This document shows, in pieces, positions 50,788 to 60,818 of a stretch of DNA of 64,000 nucleotides (position 1 is its first letter; every line of letters begins with the position of its first letter). A program made the position numbers and the translations under genes. The stretch comes from Chryseobacterium rhizosphaerae (lineage in GTDB: Bacteria > Bacteroidota > Bacteroidia > Flavobacteriales > Weeksellaceae). The stretch lies in the NCBI RefSeq assembly GCF_003385455.1, contig NZ_QNUF01000008.1, forward strand, positions 1 to 64,000. The letters are read 5' to 3'. The notes under the pieces are model-generated. The model saw only the letters and a list, made by a program, of their open reading frames with translations, had not been told where the DNA came from and did no database searches.

Positions 50788-51234
50788 TTACTCATAAAAC
50801 CTGGGGAATGCGTCCTTATATTCTTTTTTTGTTTGCAAAATATTTTTTATTTTAATATAAAGCTGTGAGAGCTTGTCAATTTCGTTCTTGTTTGTACTGC
50901 ATTTTGAATTATTTTTTTCATTCCCCATAATAAAAGTGGTTTTGATAGTAATGCTATCTTCATATGTCTTACAACCTGAAATACTTTGCATGTTAAGTTT
51001 TTTAAATAAATTATAGATTTCTTGTTTTTCATTACTATTGAGCTTAATAATGACCTTCTCTGGCCTTCGATTTTCTAAAATACCAGAATAACTATCATAA
51101 GAGAACTCACTCTGCAAAATATTATCTTTATTATAAGAAATATCAGAGAAATAAAAATCCTTTTTATGTTGCTTAATAGAAGAACAACTGAAAAAAAATA
51201 AGGTAATACCAAGTAAAAATATAAATCTGTTCAT
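50788..51234 (-). CDS. Lipoprotein, candidate cognate immunity protein of the RHS toxin
   Basis: A 148-residue lipoprotein (lipobox FFFSC, Cys17). Its ATG lies one base after the RHS stop codon, the tightest coupling of the three lipoproteins, so it is the best candidate for the cognate immunity factor. It shares the NRRPEKVIIKL block and C-terminal helix with the 50008 product. No known domain is recognised. Confidence 0.72.
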   Translation of the reverse strand: MNRFIFLLGITLFFFSCSSIKQHKKDFYFSDISYNKDNILQSEFSYDSYSGILENRRPEKVIIKLNSNEKQEIYNLFKKLNMQSISGCKTYEDSITIKTTFIMGNEKNNSKCSTNKNEIDKLSQLYIKIKNILQTKKEYKDAFPRFYE

Positions 51235-51235
51235 A

Positions 51236-54200
51236 TCAAGGAAATTTAAAAGTTTTATTGAAAATTGGAAAAAATTTATTATACATAAAATTATACAGAA
51301 TTTTTTGCCCTGAGTTTAGCCCATTTACTGTTCTTAAAATATCACCCATTTCGACATAATTACTTTCATAATTAGGTAAAATATTATTTTTTAAAGCATA
51401 TATACGCTCCAATCTTTTTATGGCAAGATGTTCAACATCATATAAAAGCTGATCAAACCTCTTATTCTCATCTATTTTCATGTAGGGTATACCTAATGAA
51501 AAAGAAAGAGCGTGTGAAGTTTCATGTGCCATCGTTTTCCCTAAAAGTTTAATGTTTGAAGCTGCTTTTGTAGAATACAATATAGTTGATTTCCCTGATC
51601 CGAAACTAAATGTGGTTCTCCCTAAAATATTGAAATCTCCATTTTCATTCATCATAAGTCCTCTAGAGTCACTCAGCCCTACACCTTCACTTTCAATCTT
51701 GTATTGTCCATTATCAGGAAGATTAGCTCTGGCATCTTTAATGTTTTTAGTCATAGTTTGTAAGTCTGGCTCTACATCAGAGTTAGCGTCAACTGCTATA
51801 TCATTTGTAGTAGTATACTTAGGTTTATTATAGCCATTAGCATAATAATTTGCTGTGTAACTTATGGCTGCAACCCCTCCACCTATCACAGCCCCTTTCA
51901 AAACTCCTTCAAGGAAATTCTGTCCGGTAATCAGAGCAGTAACCCCTCCGGTTCCGGCACCTGTTAGAGCTCCATTTGCCACAGTGCTCCAAAAGCCACT
52001 GGCACTAAAGACCTCACCCAGGCCTGCTGACACAGCACCTGTGGCTGCACCAAGTAAAATAGATTTTGCAAAGCCTCCCCATGAAAAGTTATTGTTGATG
52101 GTTGCCTGTAAAATGTAGATTCCCATGCTTATAGCAGCACCAATAATAGCACCGGACAAGACAGTAGCCGCAAACCAGCCAATTCCTATTCCCACTAAAA
52201 AGGGAAGAACCTCACCACTCGGGTCATTGTACATCAAAGGATTATTTACAGCATACCCATATTTATTATAGATTTGGGTATTGGTCGGGTCCTGAATATT
52301 TTCATCAGCATTTAAAAATCTTCTGAGTAACGGGTCATACAATCTTCCGTTCATATGGATAATTCCTACCTCTCCAAAATGCTCATGGCTGGTATATCCT
52401 CTGTCTACTAATAACGCTGTATTGTTTATTATATTTTTATCGGTGATAATAGCCCCGTTCCCTATCTGGAGATGAGTGAAATTACCCCATGCATCAAAAT
52501 GCCTTTGTTCAAGTTTATTTCCTGCTTCATCACTGACGGCTAAAATACTTCCTATATAATCTTTATGTAAAAATTTGTAAGAACCGCTGCTCTCTGTATA
52601 GTCTTTTAAATATACAATATTACTTTCATAAGGTGTTCCTCCAATGTATAGAATATGCTTTTCTTTTCCGGTTGTATTATCTTTTACAACTTCACAGCTC
52701 CCATCTTCACTATAGTATTTGGTGAATTTACCTTCTCCATCAGTACTAAAGTTACCTCCATAGGTAACTCTTTGCCTCATACTCGAAAGTCCGTATTGGA
52801 AGGCAACATCACCTTTCATTCCATCAATGAATACAGGATCATTGTTTTCATTATAAACAATACTTTGCACTAAATCATTATTATAATTTTGAGCTCCTGC
52901 AGCATTAAGGGTCATACCTGTTGGCTGGTAGATTTTAGAAGAATTGTCAAATCTAATTTTTCCTACCTGATCATTTTCCAGGATTCTTCCTTTTGCATCG
53001 TAAACGTTACGGGTTGCATTCTGTACTTTAACTCCTGTTACCGGATTAGTCCAGTTGATAAGTCTATTATTACCATCATAATCAAAGGATTCTACTATAT
53101 TAAAATCTCCACCAGTGGTTCTGCTCTTAAGCTCATTTTTGATCGCATCAAATGAATAGGAGAGCTGGAGAATACCAGGTTTCACCTGTGAAGAATGGTT
53201 AACACCAGTTAAAAAACCATTGGTATCATAGGTGTTGTTAATGCTTGCAGCTCCTAATTTAGCCGTTAAAACCTGACCTTTTGCATTGGTTTCTTTCAGC
53301 TCCCACAAGATTTTACCTGAGGTTTTATCTTTTATTTGATAGAGTTCTCCATTCCATGCACTGTACACATTTTCTATTTGCACTTTAGTCAAAGTTCCGG
53401 AAGAATACAATTGCTTTTCATAAGAAATCACTCTTGCCTTGTCATCATACGTGATTCCTTTCTGAATAAAATATTTACCATTGCTATTTTCCGAGGAAGA
53501 TAATAGTCTTCCTTGGGGATCGTAGGCTACATTCGAACTATAAGCTTTTCCTTTGGAAGTTCCAGCTTTTGAAATAACTCTTCCTTTATTGTCATAGGTA
53601 TAAGAAATGGTTTTATCTGTTGCCTGTCCACCATCAGTAGTGGAGAGATCTTTTTGTGTAATAAGCTGTCCTAAACTATTATAGGTATATTCTTTCGTTC
53701 CTTTAGGACTTATCATCTTTTTGGGTTGACCAAATCCATCATATTCATATTTGTAGATGCCATTGGAAGGATCATTAAACTCTGATTTTCTTCCCCACGA
53801 ATCATATTTGGTGGTAACAATATTTTCGGCATATTGTGCTTTGATTTGTTCTCCGGCAGCATTGTAAGTGAATTGTATTGTTCCTCCCTTATCAGTACTT
53901 GAAATCACATTTCCTAATGCGTCATCAGTTTTAACATTTTTCCTACCGTAATCCGCAGGACTTGATTCTTTTACTGTTGTAGTTAGGCCGGAAACAGACG
54001 TTTCCATTTTCTTACCACTAAATGCAGTAGCAGTTATTTTAGCAGGGAACAAGGAGTCGTCATATTCTATTGTGTTCCATTTAGAGGAACTCTGTCCTTC
54101 AAAAAAAGGTTCAGATTCTTTTATTTTTCTTCCTAAAACATCATATTGAGTAGCTTTTAAAACAAAATAACCCTGGCCGAAAGCTTTAGTCGAATACATA

Positions 54201-57200
54201 ATTTCCTGACCTAATGTATTGGTGTATTTTTTGGAAACATCCCCATTCGGGTCATATTGTGTAACAATTACATTGGAGAGAAAGTCTTTTCCATACTGAT
54301 AGGTAGTAGTTCCTCCTAAATTGGTCTTAGAAGTCAACAGCTTACCCCAGCTATCATAGGTATTGGTAAGCGCATTACTTAATGCATCAGTTTGTTTTTT
54401 TATCTGCCCCAAGTCGTTGTATTCAATATGGGTTTCTAATCCTAAATTATCTGTTTTCTTTACAACAAATCTTCCTTTAGAATCATATTCAGTTTTAGCA
54501 GTTTGCGTTTGTGAATCTACACTGTTACTTATCGTTTTCTGGGTAATATTTCCAAAACCATCATAGCTGTAGGTCTCAGACAGATAACCCGTATTATCCC
54601 TGTTCCAGGTTTTAAGGGTTTTCAGTAGGTTATTTTCATATGCATATTCTTCTTTAGCAGATTTTGTATCACCATAAGCTTGAACAACATCTGTTTTAGA
54701 TTTTGGACGCCCAATATAGTAGTCTGCTCCTATACCTGCCGGATTGTGGACATATTCAAATGTGGAAGTCGTTACTCCATATCCGTTATTGATATTGGAT
54801 ACACTTTGTACCGGAAGATAATAATTTCCATAGGTAATAGTACTTTCCGTCATAGTTCCTGTCAGGAAATTCTTAGTTCGGGTACTTTTAGGAATTATTG
54901 CTTTTACAATTTTTGGCTTATCAGCATTAGTAACAGACGTCACAATTTGTCCGTTGATAAGCTGATCTGTTTGAAAGACGGTGGATTTAAAACTCAATAA
55001 TTGGGAATTGTTTTCAGAAATATCCGCCGGGAAAATCTTCGATTCGTCTGTTGTTCGGACGGACCATTCTTTTACAGGTACTCCTTCGTTTAGCGGGTCT
55101 GTTTCAATTCCGTTCCATATTTTGGTATTTTCCAGACCGTCCGCATACCAGGAAGAGCGCGCAGTTTGACGAAAACCTATCATCCCACGACCTTGAAGGT
55201 GTGCCATCATTCCACGGTAACGAAAATCCTGTTTTCGACCTTCCTGCTGAAGCTGCAATACAGCAAAGGCTTGTGGAACTTTATCCAGTTCCATATAAGG
55301 ATATTTTTCCTTCTTACTGCTTTTGTAAAAGTTAGATGCAGGATTGGGTTCTAGTTCTCCATAAGTTATTACTGTTTTTATACCTCCTTGATCAATAGTG
55401 TTGATTCTGGCTTCTTTAGAGATGTCATAAAAACTAATTTTCTTTACCCTGTCTCCGGGAATGGTTCTGCTGGCATTGGGTGAAACAAGAATGATTTGAT
55501 GAACTGACTGATTGATTTTAAAGTTACCTAAAATTTCCTGAAAATCATATCTTGTTCTTTGGTTGAACTGGGTATTTCCATCCGGACTGGCATCACCTAT
55601 AGGTCCTTCATTGAAAGCATAGCGGATATCATTATTAAAGCCTTTTGCTCCTGATGAAATTTTAATATCTACAGTCGTATAATAATTAATATCAAAATTA
55701 GTTAGACCAATAGGGCGTTTACTCCTTTCTTTTCGATAATTGAAAGTAACAAAATCACTTTTTCCATCTTTATCGAGATCATAAGCCTGGTGGCTGATTC
55801 TTTCAAAAGTTGCAGTACCGTCATTATTGGAAACAAAATAAGGGTCCTGTCGGAATAAGGCAAAATTAGATTTGAACTCTTCATTGAATGATTTTCCAGT
55901 TGACTGATATAAATACCAATCTGTTGTAGTGGCTGAAGAAGGTATCAATAAATCGCTTTTCCCATCTCCATTAAAGTCACCTATAACAGCTCCTTTTATT
56001 ATTCCTTTAATTCTTTCATCATTTACATAAAAGCCCTTTTCGATGGTATGATAAAGATTATTAGACCCTTTACCAAATTGAACAAGAAAAGCACGATTTC
56101 CACCATCAAATCTCAAAAAATCAGTTTTTCCATCTCCATCAAAGTCCCCCATTTTATAAGAATCCAAAATGTCAGTATCATAAGGATAGAAAGACATTGA
56201 GGTATAAGATTGTGAAGAATCAATCTGATGATCCATATTAATGACAATATACTTTTTCCTGTTTTGAAAAGTTTCATCAAATTCAGGCAGACTTATAGGG
56301 GCATTAGGGTCTTGAGGTTTTTTAGTTTTTATATGTTCGGCATCATTAAAGCCTAAAAATAATTCAGAAATACCGTCTCCATCTAAATCCATTTCTATCA
56401 ATTTTAAAGGAGTGGTTTTAACACTATAACCTTCTTCCATAGGACCTAATTCAGGAGTCGTAGAATCATATACTGAATTGGGAAGGGTCTTGGTAAATTG
56501 ATATTCCAGCTGATTGGCCTGGTTAATTGAATACACAAACAATTGAATATCCTTTGTATTACCAGTTACTTTATAAAAAGCAAACCCTTGTCTATTTTCT
56601 ATAATTCCCGATGAACTTTTAAAAGAAATTGGTAAAGCTTTTTTGAATTCTTCTTTTGTAATATCCAGTGTTCCAACATATATAAGATCCCTCTTTGATT
56701 GATCTAAAGCTTTCTGAACTATATAAAGACCTGCCGGATTATCTTTAGGATTAACACATGTTCCTCCGTTAAAGCCAGGAGTAAAAATTTCACAGGTTCG
56801 GAAAGGCTGATCTTTATACTCCAAAGCATCTATTTTACCATCTCCATCAAAATCACCCAATACTCCGGATTCAAGGGAGTAGCTTATTGATTCTTCCCAA
56901 CTGGTTGCTCTTGCAGAAGCTTCATAATTAAAAATAACAGGATTGGCAGCCTCATCGGAAGCATTATACTCTGCTATCTTGTCTACAAATTGATAATTTG
57001 ATCCGTTGCTATCTTTCTTATAATTAATGTGATATGTTTTAAAAGGCTGCGAATTAGAAGTTACTTTAATTTCTGATAAAAGTTGGCCCTGCTCATACTT
57101 ATCACCCTGTACATATATCTGTTCTTTTAAATCCCGATCACTGTAAATGAATACAATTGAATTAAAATGGGGTTTATCAAGTGTTTCATTTCCTCCCCAA

Positions 57201-58075
57201 TCTATCGATGATATTCTCATGACACGATTAGAACTTCTGAAACCTCCTAAAGCTGCATCGGATATATAGTTGTAGCTAATGTAATTTCCTTTGGAATCTT
57301 TCCATTTCACAATATTATATTCCAAAGGTGTTGTTGCTACCGGATTATTTGGAAAGCCTGCATTGTATAAACCATACCAGGCTTGTGATCCATCTTCAAA
57401 AGTAACTTCAAAATGAGCAGGCCCAACATTTTGTCCATTAACAGGGAAAGTTCCCACCGATTTAATTTTTACATTAGAGTACATCTCTGTAACATATTCT
57501 GCTCCATCTTTTCCATATTCTCCGGATTTCAAAATCAACCGCTGCCCGTTGAAGCTATAATAATCCGAGTAATCAACCTGTACATTTTGGGCTACTCCAT
57601 CTTTTTCAATGGTCTTTCCTGTTCTTGAAATAGCGGTAAGACCAGATAAATTCCACCCATAGCCAGCAATCCCGTTTCCAGAACTGCTATTATATACAAG
57701 ATTAACTTGTGGTGCTACACTTTTCACTCCTGGAGGTAAAGCAATGGGTAAAGTGAATTGTAACTGGCCTGCTCCGTTTACCTCAATATTCCCTTTGGTA
57801 TCATGAAAATTTTTCCCATCCGGAGCTGTAGTCCCTGATGGATTGGTTGCTCCTGCTCCTGAATCCACAGGACCTCCTCCCTGATTTTCTGTATTAGGAC
57901 CAATTTTAGCTATGAAAGGATTGGAAACATCAGATTTAGCATGAAATCCCTGTGCAAGAACAACTGTCTGTGGATCCTGAACTGTTCGGGATGTTGTTTC
58001 TCCCTGATACAGTATGGTCTGCGAAAAACCCAATACTGAGCCTAACGACAATATAATTGATGAAATAAATTTCAT
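51236..58075 (-). CDS. SpvB/RHS polymorphic toxin with zincin-like C-terminal domain
   Basis: 2279 residues from ATG 58075, where a signal peptide begins (KFISSIILSLGSVLGFSQ); earlier in-frame codons add no signal. Order: signal; SpvB-type N-terminal (LPPGVKSVAPQVNLVYNSS); FG-GAP/VCBS units (DLDGDGISELFLGF, GDFNGDGKSDLLIP); many YD repeats; RHS core end (GRLYDPLLRRFLNADENIQD, NPLMYNDPSGE); a hydrophobic Gly/Ala stretch; then a variable C-terminus with HETSH at about 2184-2188. The RHS shell encloses the toxin; the tip is a probable metallopeptidase. Export would be Sec-dependent, not T6SS. Lipoprotein immunity candidates follow. Confidence 0.92.
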   Translation of the reverse strand: MKFISSIILSLGSVLGFSQTILYQGETTSRTVQDPQTVVLAQGFHAKSDVSNPFIAKIGPNTENQGGGPVDSGAGATNPSGTTAPDGKNFHDTKGNIEVNGAGQLQFTLPIALPPGVKSVAPQVNLVYNSSSGNGIAGYGWNLSGLTAISRTGKTIEKDGVAQNVQVDYSDYYSFNGQRLILKSGEYGKDGAEYVTEMYSNVKIKSVGTFPVNGQNVGPAHFEVTFEDGSQAWYGLYNAGFPNNPVATTPLEYNIVKWKDSKGNYISYNYISDAALGGFRSSNRVMRISSIDWGGNETLDKPHFNSIVFIYSDRDLKEQIYVQGDKYEQGQLLSEIKVTSNSQPFKTYHINYKKDSNGSNYQFVDKIAEYNASDEAANPVIFNYEASARATSWEESISYSLESGVLGDFDGDGKIDALEYKDQPFRTCEIFTPGFNGGTCVNPKDNPAGLYIVQKALDQSKRDLIYVGTLDITKEEFKKALPISFKSSSGIIENRQGFAFYKVTGNTKDIQLFVYSINQANQLEYQFTKTLPNSVYDSTTPELGPMEEGYSVKTTPLKLIEMDLDGDGISELFLGFNDAEHIKTKKPQDPNAPISLPEFDETFQNRKKYIVINMDHQIDSSQSYTSMSFYPYDTDILDSYKMGDFDGDGKTDFLRFDGGNRAFLVQFGKGSNNLYHTIEKGFYVNDERIKGIIKGAVIGDFNGDGKSDLLIPSSATTTDWYLYQSTGKSFNEEFKSNFALFRQDPYFVSNNDGTATFERISHQAYDLDKDGKSDFVTFNYRKERSKRPIGLTNFDINYYTTVDIKISSGAKGFNNDIRYAFNEGPIGDASPDGNTQFNQRTRYDFQEILGNFKINQSVHQIILVSPNASRTIPGDRVKKISFYDISKEARINTIDQGGIKTVITYGELEPNPASNFYKSSKKEKYPYMELDKVPQAFAVLQLQQEGRKQDFRYRGMMAHLQGRGMIGFRQTARSSWYADGLENTKIWNGIETDPLNEGVPVKEWSVRTTDESKIFPADISENNSQLLSFKSTVFQTDQLINGQIVTSVTNADKPKIVKAIIPKSTRTKNFLTGTMTESTITYGNYYLPVQSVSNINNGYGVTTSTFEYVHNPAGIGADYYIGRPKSKTDVVQAYGDTKSAKEEYAYENNLLKTLKTWNRDNTGYLSETYSYDGFGNITQKTISNSVDSQTQTAKTEYDSKGRFVVKKTDNLGLETHIEYNDLGQIKKQTDALSNALTNTYDSWGKLLTSKTNLGGTTTYQYGKDFLSNVIVTQYDPNGDVSKKYTNTLGQEIMYSTKAFGQGYFVLKATQYDVLGRKIKESEPFFEGQSSSKWNTIEYDDSLFPAKITATAFSGKKMETSVSGLTTTVKESSPADYGRKNVKTDDALGNVISSTDKGGTIQFTYNAAGEQIKAQYAENIVTTKYDSWGRKSEFNDPSNGIYKYEYDGFGQPKKMISPKGTKEYTYNSLGQLITQKDLSTTDGGQATDKTISYTYDNKGRVISKAGTSKGKAYSSNVAYDPQGRLLSSSENSNGKYFIQKGITYDDKARVISYEKQLYSSGTLTKVQIENVYSAWNGELYQIKDKTSGKILWELKETNAKGQVLTAKLGAASINNTYDTNGFLTGVNHSSQVKPGILQLSYSFDAIKNELKSRTTGGDFNIVESFDYDGNNRLINWTNPVTGVKVQNATRNVYDAKGRILENDQVGKIRFDNSSKIYQPTGMTLNAAGAQNYNNDLVQSIVYNENNDPVFIDGMKGDVAFQYGLSSMRQRVTYGGNFSTDGEGKFTKYYSEDGSCEVVKDNTTGKEKHILYIGGTPYESNIVYLKDYTESSGSYKFLHKDYIGSILAVSDEAGNKLEQRHFDAWGNFTHLQIGNGAIITDKNIINNTALLVDRGYTSHEHFGEVGIIHMNGRLYDPLLRRFLNADENIQDPTNTQIYNKYGYAVNNPLMYNDPSGEVLPFLVGIGIGWFAATVLSGAIIGAAISMGIYILQATINNNFSWGGFAKSILLGAATGAVSAGLGEVFSASGFWSTVANGALTGAGTGGVTALITGQNFLEGVLKGAVIGGGVAAISYTANYYANGYNKPKYTTTNDIAVDANSDVEPDLQTMTKNIKDARANLPDNGQYKIESEGVGLSDSRGLMMNENGDFNILGRTTFSFGSGKSTILYSTKAASNIKLLGKTMAHETSHALSFSLGIPYMKIDENKRFDQLLYDVEHLAIKRLERIYALKNNILPNYESNYVEMGDILRTVNGLNSGQKILYNFMYNKFFPIFNKTFKFP

Positions 58076-58147
58076 ATTTGTATTTTTTAATAATGATTGA
58101 TAAATAATATTCAAAATGACCATCAGCTATAAGCCGAAAGCCTAATA

Positions 58148-58630
58148 TTATCGTTTCGTAATATTTCGCCCAAAAACTCTTCCGTCTTTCAAGGTGAAAC
58201 GTAAAATATACACGCCCCAATCATATCCAGTCATATTGATTTTCAATTGCTTATTTAGATTGGGTAAATTTTGTTGTTGAAATTTCCAATGGACTGTACT
58301 ATGCTGGTAGAGTGAAACGGACTCTATCAATCCATCTGCTTCTTCTGTCCAGTCAATGGTTAGCACATCATTAACCGGAACAGGATATAGTCTTATTTGC
58401 TTCCAGAAAGTTGCTTCATCCATAATTTGAGATTGAGGATCAAGCTGACTTTGGGCTACAGAAACAGTTTTAGCTTCTGTTTTTGAAGGTTCTTGTGCTG
58501 TTTTTCCTGCGGAATTTGTTCCCCTGTATCGTTGGTTTCCGGCTTCATCATATTTGAAATATACTTCAGTCTGAGAAAAACCTAAAAAGCCTATGAATAA
58601 AGAGAATATCGAAAGTAATTTTGTTTTCAT
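58148..58630 (-). CDS. T9SS type A sorting-domain protein
   Basis: 160 residues. A signal peptide (LLSIFSLFIGFLGFSQ) is followed by VYFKYDEAGNQRYRG, a single RHS/YD-like unit, then a low-complexity stretch, then a C-terminal type IX secretion signal (LYPVPVNDVLTIDW ... GVYILRFTLKDGRVFGRNITKR). So it should cross the outer membrane by T9SS and be surface-anchored. It is followed by the RHS gene after 72 bases. It looks like the two ends of a larger T9SS RHS protein joined together, and may help present the toxin. Confidence 0.85.
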   Translation of the reverse strand: MKTKLLSIFSLFIGFLGFSQTEVYFKYDEAGNQRYRGTNSAGKTAQEPSKTEAKTVSVAQSQLDPQSQIMDEATFWKQIRLYPVPVNDVLTIDWTEEADGLIESVSLYQHSTVHWKFQQQNLPNLNKQLKINMTGYDWGVYILRFTLKDGRVFGRNITKR

Positions 58631-58640
58631 TGGTGTCTTT

Positions 58641-59522
58641 TTATTTCTTTGTTGATAATAGTTGCTGAACTTGTTTCTTTAGCTCTTTTATGTCTTCGGA
58701 TTGAGATTTCAGAGTTTTATTTTCTTCCTGTAGATGTCTAAGTTGTTCTTCCTGAAACTTTAGCTGCTTATTTTGTTCTATTGAATAGAGGGTAAGTTCT
58801 TCAATTTTTTGTAACAATTTAATCTGGAATTCGCCTATATTGACTCCTTCTTTTTCCATTTCTTTGGCAGAAGCAACTTCAGGAAGATGTTTCTTTTCTC
58901 TGATATGCTTTTCAATTTCCTCTAATTTTGGCAATTGATAGTCTTCTTCAAACACAAAATCCGCGGTTGGAGTGGCAGTAACCTTTACTTCTTTAGCTTC
59001 TACTTTACCTCCCACTTTCATATTATCACTAAAAGAAGATTTTCCTAATACATCAAGTTTATATTGAGGATTATGTATTCCTACTCCAATGTTTCCATTC
59101 GCTCGTATGTTAAATAAAACTTCATATTTGGAAGGCTCGGTCAATCCAGATACTGTCATTACACTGGGATTGTTTGGCTGGTATTTTCCATATCTGAGAA
59201 ATATAAGATCATTCCCGTTTCCAACATTATCAGAATCATTTCCAACAAAAAATACATCACTGTCTGCATTCGATACTATTTGCGATCTCCCATGTACTTT
59301 TAAATTGATTTCAGGGTCTACCGCACCGCCTACTGCAATTTTACCGTCCGAATTTATCCTTACTCTTTCAGTATTGTTTGTTTTAATAATAAAATCTTTA
59401 TTATCAGATGTTCCTAAAAAATTAGTGCCAGGATTCGTTGCTGAGTTTCCGGTCAAATTCCATGTCTGTCCGTAAATGGTTAATGATAATAAAAGACTTG
59501 TAATCAATAAACTTTTTTTCAT
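58641..59522 (-). CDS. Exported protein with C-terminal coiled coil (tail-fibre-like)
   Basis: 293 residues from ATG 59522; an ATG 11 codons upstream is less likely because the signal peptide (KKSLLITSLLLSLTIYGQ) starts here. Beta-rich repeats (NTERVRINSDGKIAVGG, RANGNIGVGIHNPQYKLDVLG) resemble trimeric fibre shafts, and the last 80 residues form a coiled coil (EELTLYSIEQNKQLKFQEEQ onward). Such proteins often precede RHS and T9SS genes in Chryseobacterium. Surface adhesion is the likely role. Confidence 0.8.
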   Translation of the reverse strand: MKKSLLITSLLLSLTIYGQTWNLTGNSATNPGTNFLGTSDNKDFIIKTNNTERVRINSDGKIAVGGAVDPEINLKVHGRSQIVSNADSDVFFVGNDSDNVGNGNDLIFLRYGKYQPNNPSVMTVSGLTEPSKYEVLFNIRANGNIGVGIHNPQYKLDVLGKSSFSDNMKVGGKVEAKEVKVTATPTADFVFEEDYQLPKLEEIEKHIREKKHLPEVASAKEMEKEGVNIGEFQIKLLQKIEELTLYSIEQNKQLKFQEEQLRHLQEENKTLKSQSEDIKELKKQVQQLLSTKK

Positions 59523-59538
59523 AATTGTATATTTAATA

Positions 59539-60357
59539 TTATTTTTTTGTTGCATAAATCATTTTTAATCCTCTAAAAGAATCAGGAATTAAGACCGTAA
59601 ATCCAAAAGGCAATAGGTCCTGTTTTAGCTCATCTAAACTATATGGATCATGTAATTCTATTATTATATTATCCACATTATTAAGCCATTCATTATTATT
59701 TTTCAGGAGCGATTGCTCTAAGCCCTCAATATCTATTTTCAGCAAATCTATATGGTCAATTTCCAATAATTCCATATAACTTTTCATGCTATACGCCTGA
59801 ACTTTTTCTCCGATTTCTGTTACAGTATCTGAAATTTTAAAGTTATAGGATAAATCAGGAGAAGAAAGAAATACTATTCCGTCTTTAGTATCAATAGCTC
59901 CATGTTTTGAAATGATATTCTCAGAGAAAGAAACATTCTTTTCCAGGATTTTGTAATTGTCTTCTTCTGCTTCTAAAGCATATATTTTTGCATTGGGATA
60001 TTGTAATGCAAAAAAAATGGATGTCAAGCCTATATTAGCTCCTAAATCTATTATAATTTTACTCCCAGTTGAAAAAAGCACGTCGGGGATATAATAAGTT
60101 TTTTTCCAGAAAATCTCATAAAATATGTCAAAATCACCCGAATAAGTTCTGATACAAAGAGGAACTTTTTTTCCTGATAAAAAAAGATCATATTCTACAA
60201 GTTCTTTATTTTCCGTTCCTAAAAGTTTATTTTTTTTATATGTTGAACTATATCTTTTAGAATTTTTTATAAATAGAAGAGTTTGAAGAAAAGAAGAATT
60301 TATCTTAAAACAAAATAAAGTCTTTGAAAGGATTGTATTTAGTTTATTTATAAGCAT
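59539..60357 (-). CDS. FkbM family methyltransferase
   Basis: A 272-residue SAM-dependent methyltransferase of the FkbM family. Motif I is IIIDLGANIGLTSIFFA, motif II IYALEAEEDNYKIL, and LLKIDIEGLEQSLL is the FkbM hallmark. These enzymes O-methylate sugars or small molecules. The N-terminal 60 residues are basic and may bind membrane or a partner. It is the first gene of the minus-strand block leading to the RHS toxin, 16 bases from the next gene; whether it modifies those products is unknown. Confidence 0.9.
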   Translation of the reverse strand: MLINKLNTILSKTLFCFKINSSFLQTLLFIKNSKRYSSTYKKNKLLGTENKELVEYDLFLSGKKVPLCIRTYSGDFDIFYEIFWKKTYYIPDVLFSTGSKIIIDLGANIGLTSIFFALQYPNAKIYALEAEEDNYKILEKNVSFSENIISKHGAIDTKDGIVFLSSPDLSYNFKISDTVTEIGEKVQAYSMKSYMELLEIDHIDLLKIDIEGLEQSLLKNNNEWLNNVDNIIIELHDPYSLDELKQDLLPFGFTVLIPDSFRGLKMIYATKK

Positions 60358-60438
60358 AATATTAACTGTTTTTGATTTAAATTAGTAAAGTCAAATTTGA
60401 TTATGAACCAACATAAACCACTATTTTTTTTAATTTCG

Positions 60439-60446
60439 CAAATATA
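60439..60446 (-). promoter_or_regulatory. -7 box of the FkbM-RHS transcript
   Basis: TATATTTG on the minus strand matches TAnnTTTG, 81 bases before the FkbM start. The -33 element is weak. It may drive the whole FkbM-to-lipoprotein series. Confidence 0.5.
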
Positions 60447-60598
60447 AAATTTTATAATCACATAAGGGAGAGATATTAAGTTCATTATAAAGTAATTTAT
60501 TCTAAATTGTTACGCTGTAAAGCTATTTTCTACAAGCGTCAAAATTAGACGATTAAAAGTTTTTTTTACTATAACTCTCATTACATTGCCCAATAAAA

Positions 60599-60636
60599 AT
60601 CGCTAGGGGTAAACCTCTAGTTCAAAAACCAGCGAT
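60599..60636. repeat. Nested inverted repeat
   Basis: ATCGCT and AGCGAT enclose an inner hairpin CTAGGGGT-AA-ACCTCTAG. It lies in a 556-base gene-free interval (60358-60913) between the RHS block and the restriction operon. It could be a small repeat or a transcript end structure. Confidence 0.4.
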
Positions 60637-60773
60637 AATTTAAATTACTCAAAAAAAAAAGATAATATTTTGCTTTCAGGCTTAGATAAATGCTGATATA
60701 ACATCGTTCTATCTATAAGCTAGGTGAGTGATAAAATATATACTGAAATGTTACAGTACTGCTACAGTCAGAA

Positions 60774-60808
60774 AATAAAAAAAGCACCTACATTTCTGTA
60801 AGTGCTTG
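60774..60808 (-). terminator. Intrinsic terminator linked to a tRNA 3' remnant
   Basis: On the minus strand AAGCACTTACA/TGTAGGTGCTT (11 positions, one T.G) is followed by a run of seven T. It lies just after the tRNA 3'-end remnant, the arrangement found behind intact tRNA genes, so the two were probably copied together. Confidence 0.8.
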
Positions 60809-60818
60809 ATTTAAAAAG

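Noticed and set aside
51552..57628. Plus-strand reading frames opposite the RHS gene
   Set aside because: All are antisense shadows of a 6.8 kb coding region with strong domain evidence on the minus strand.
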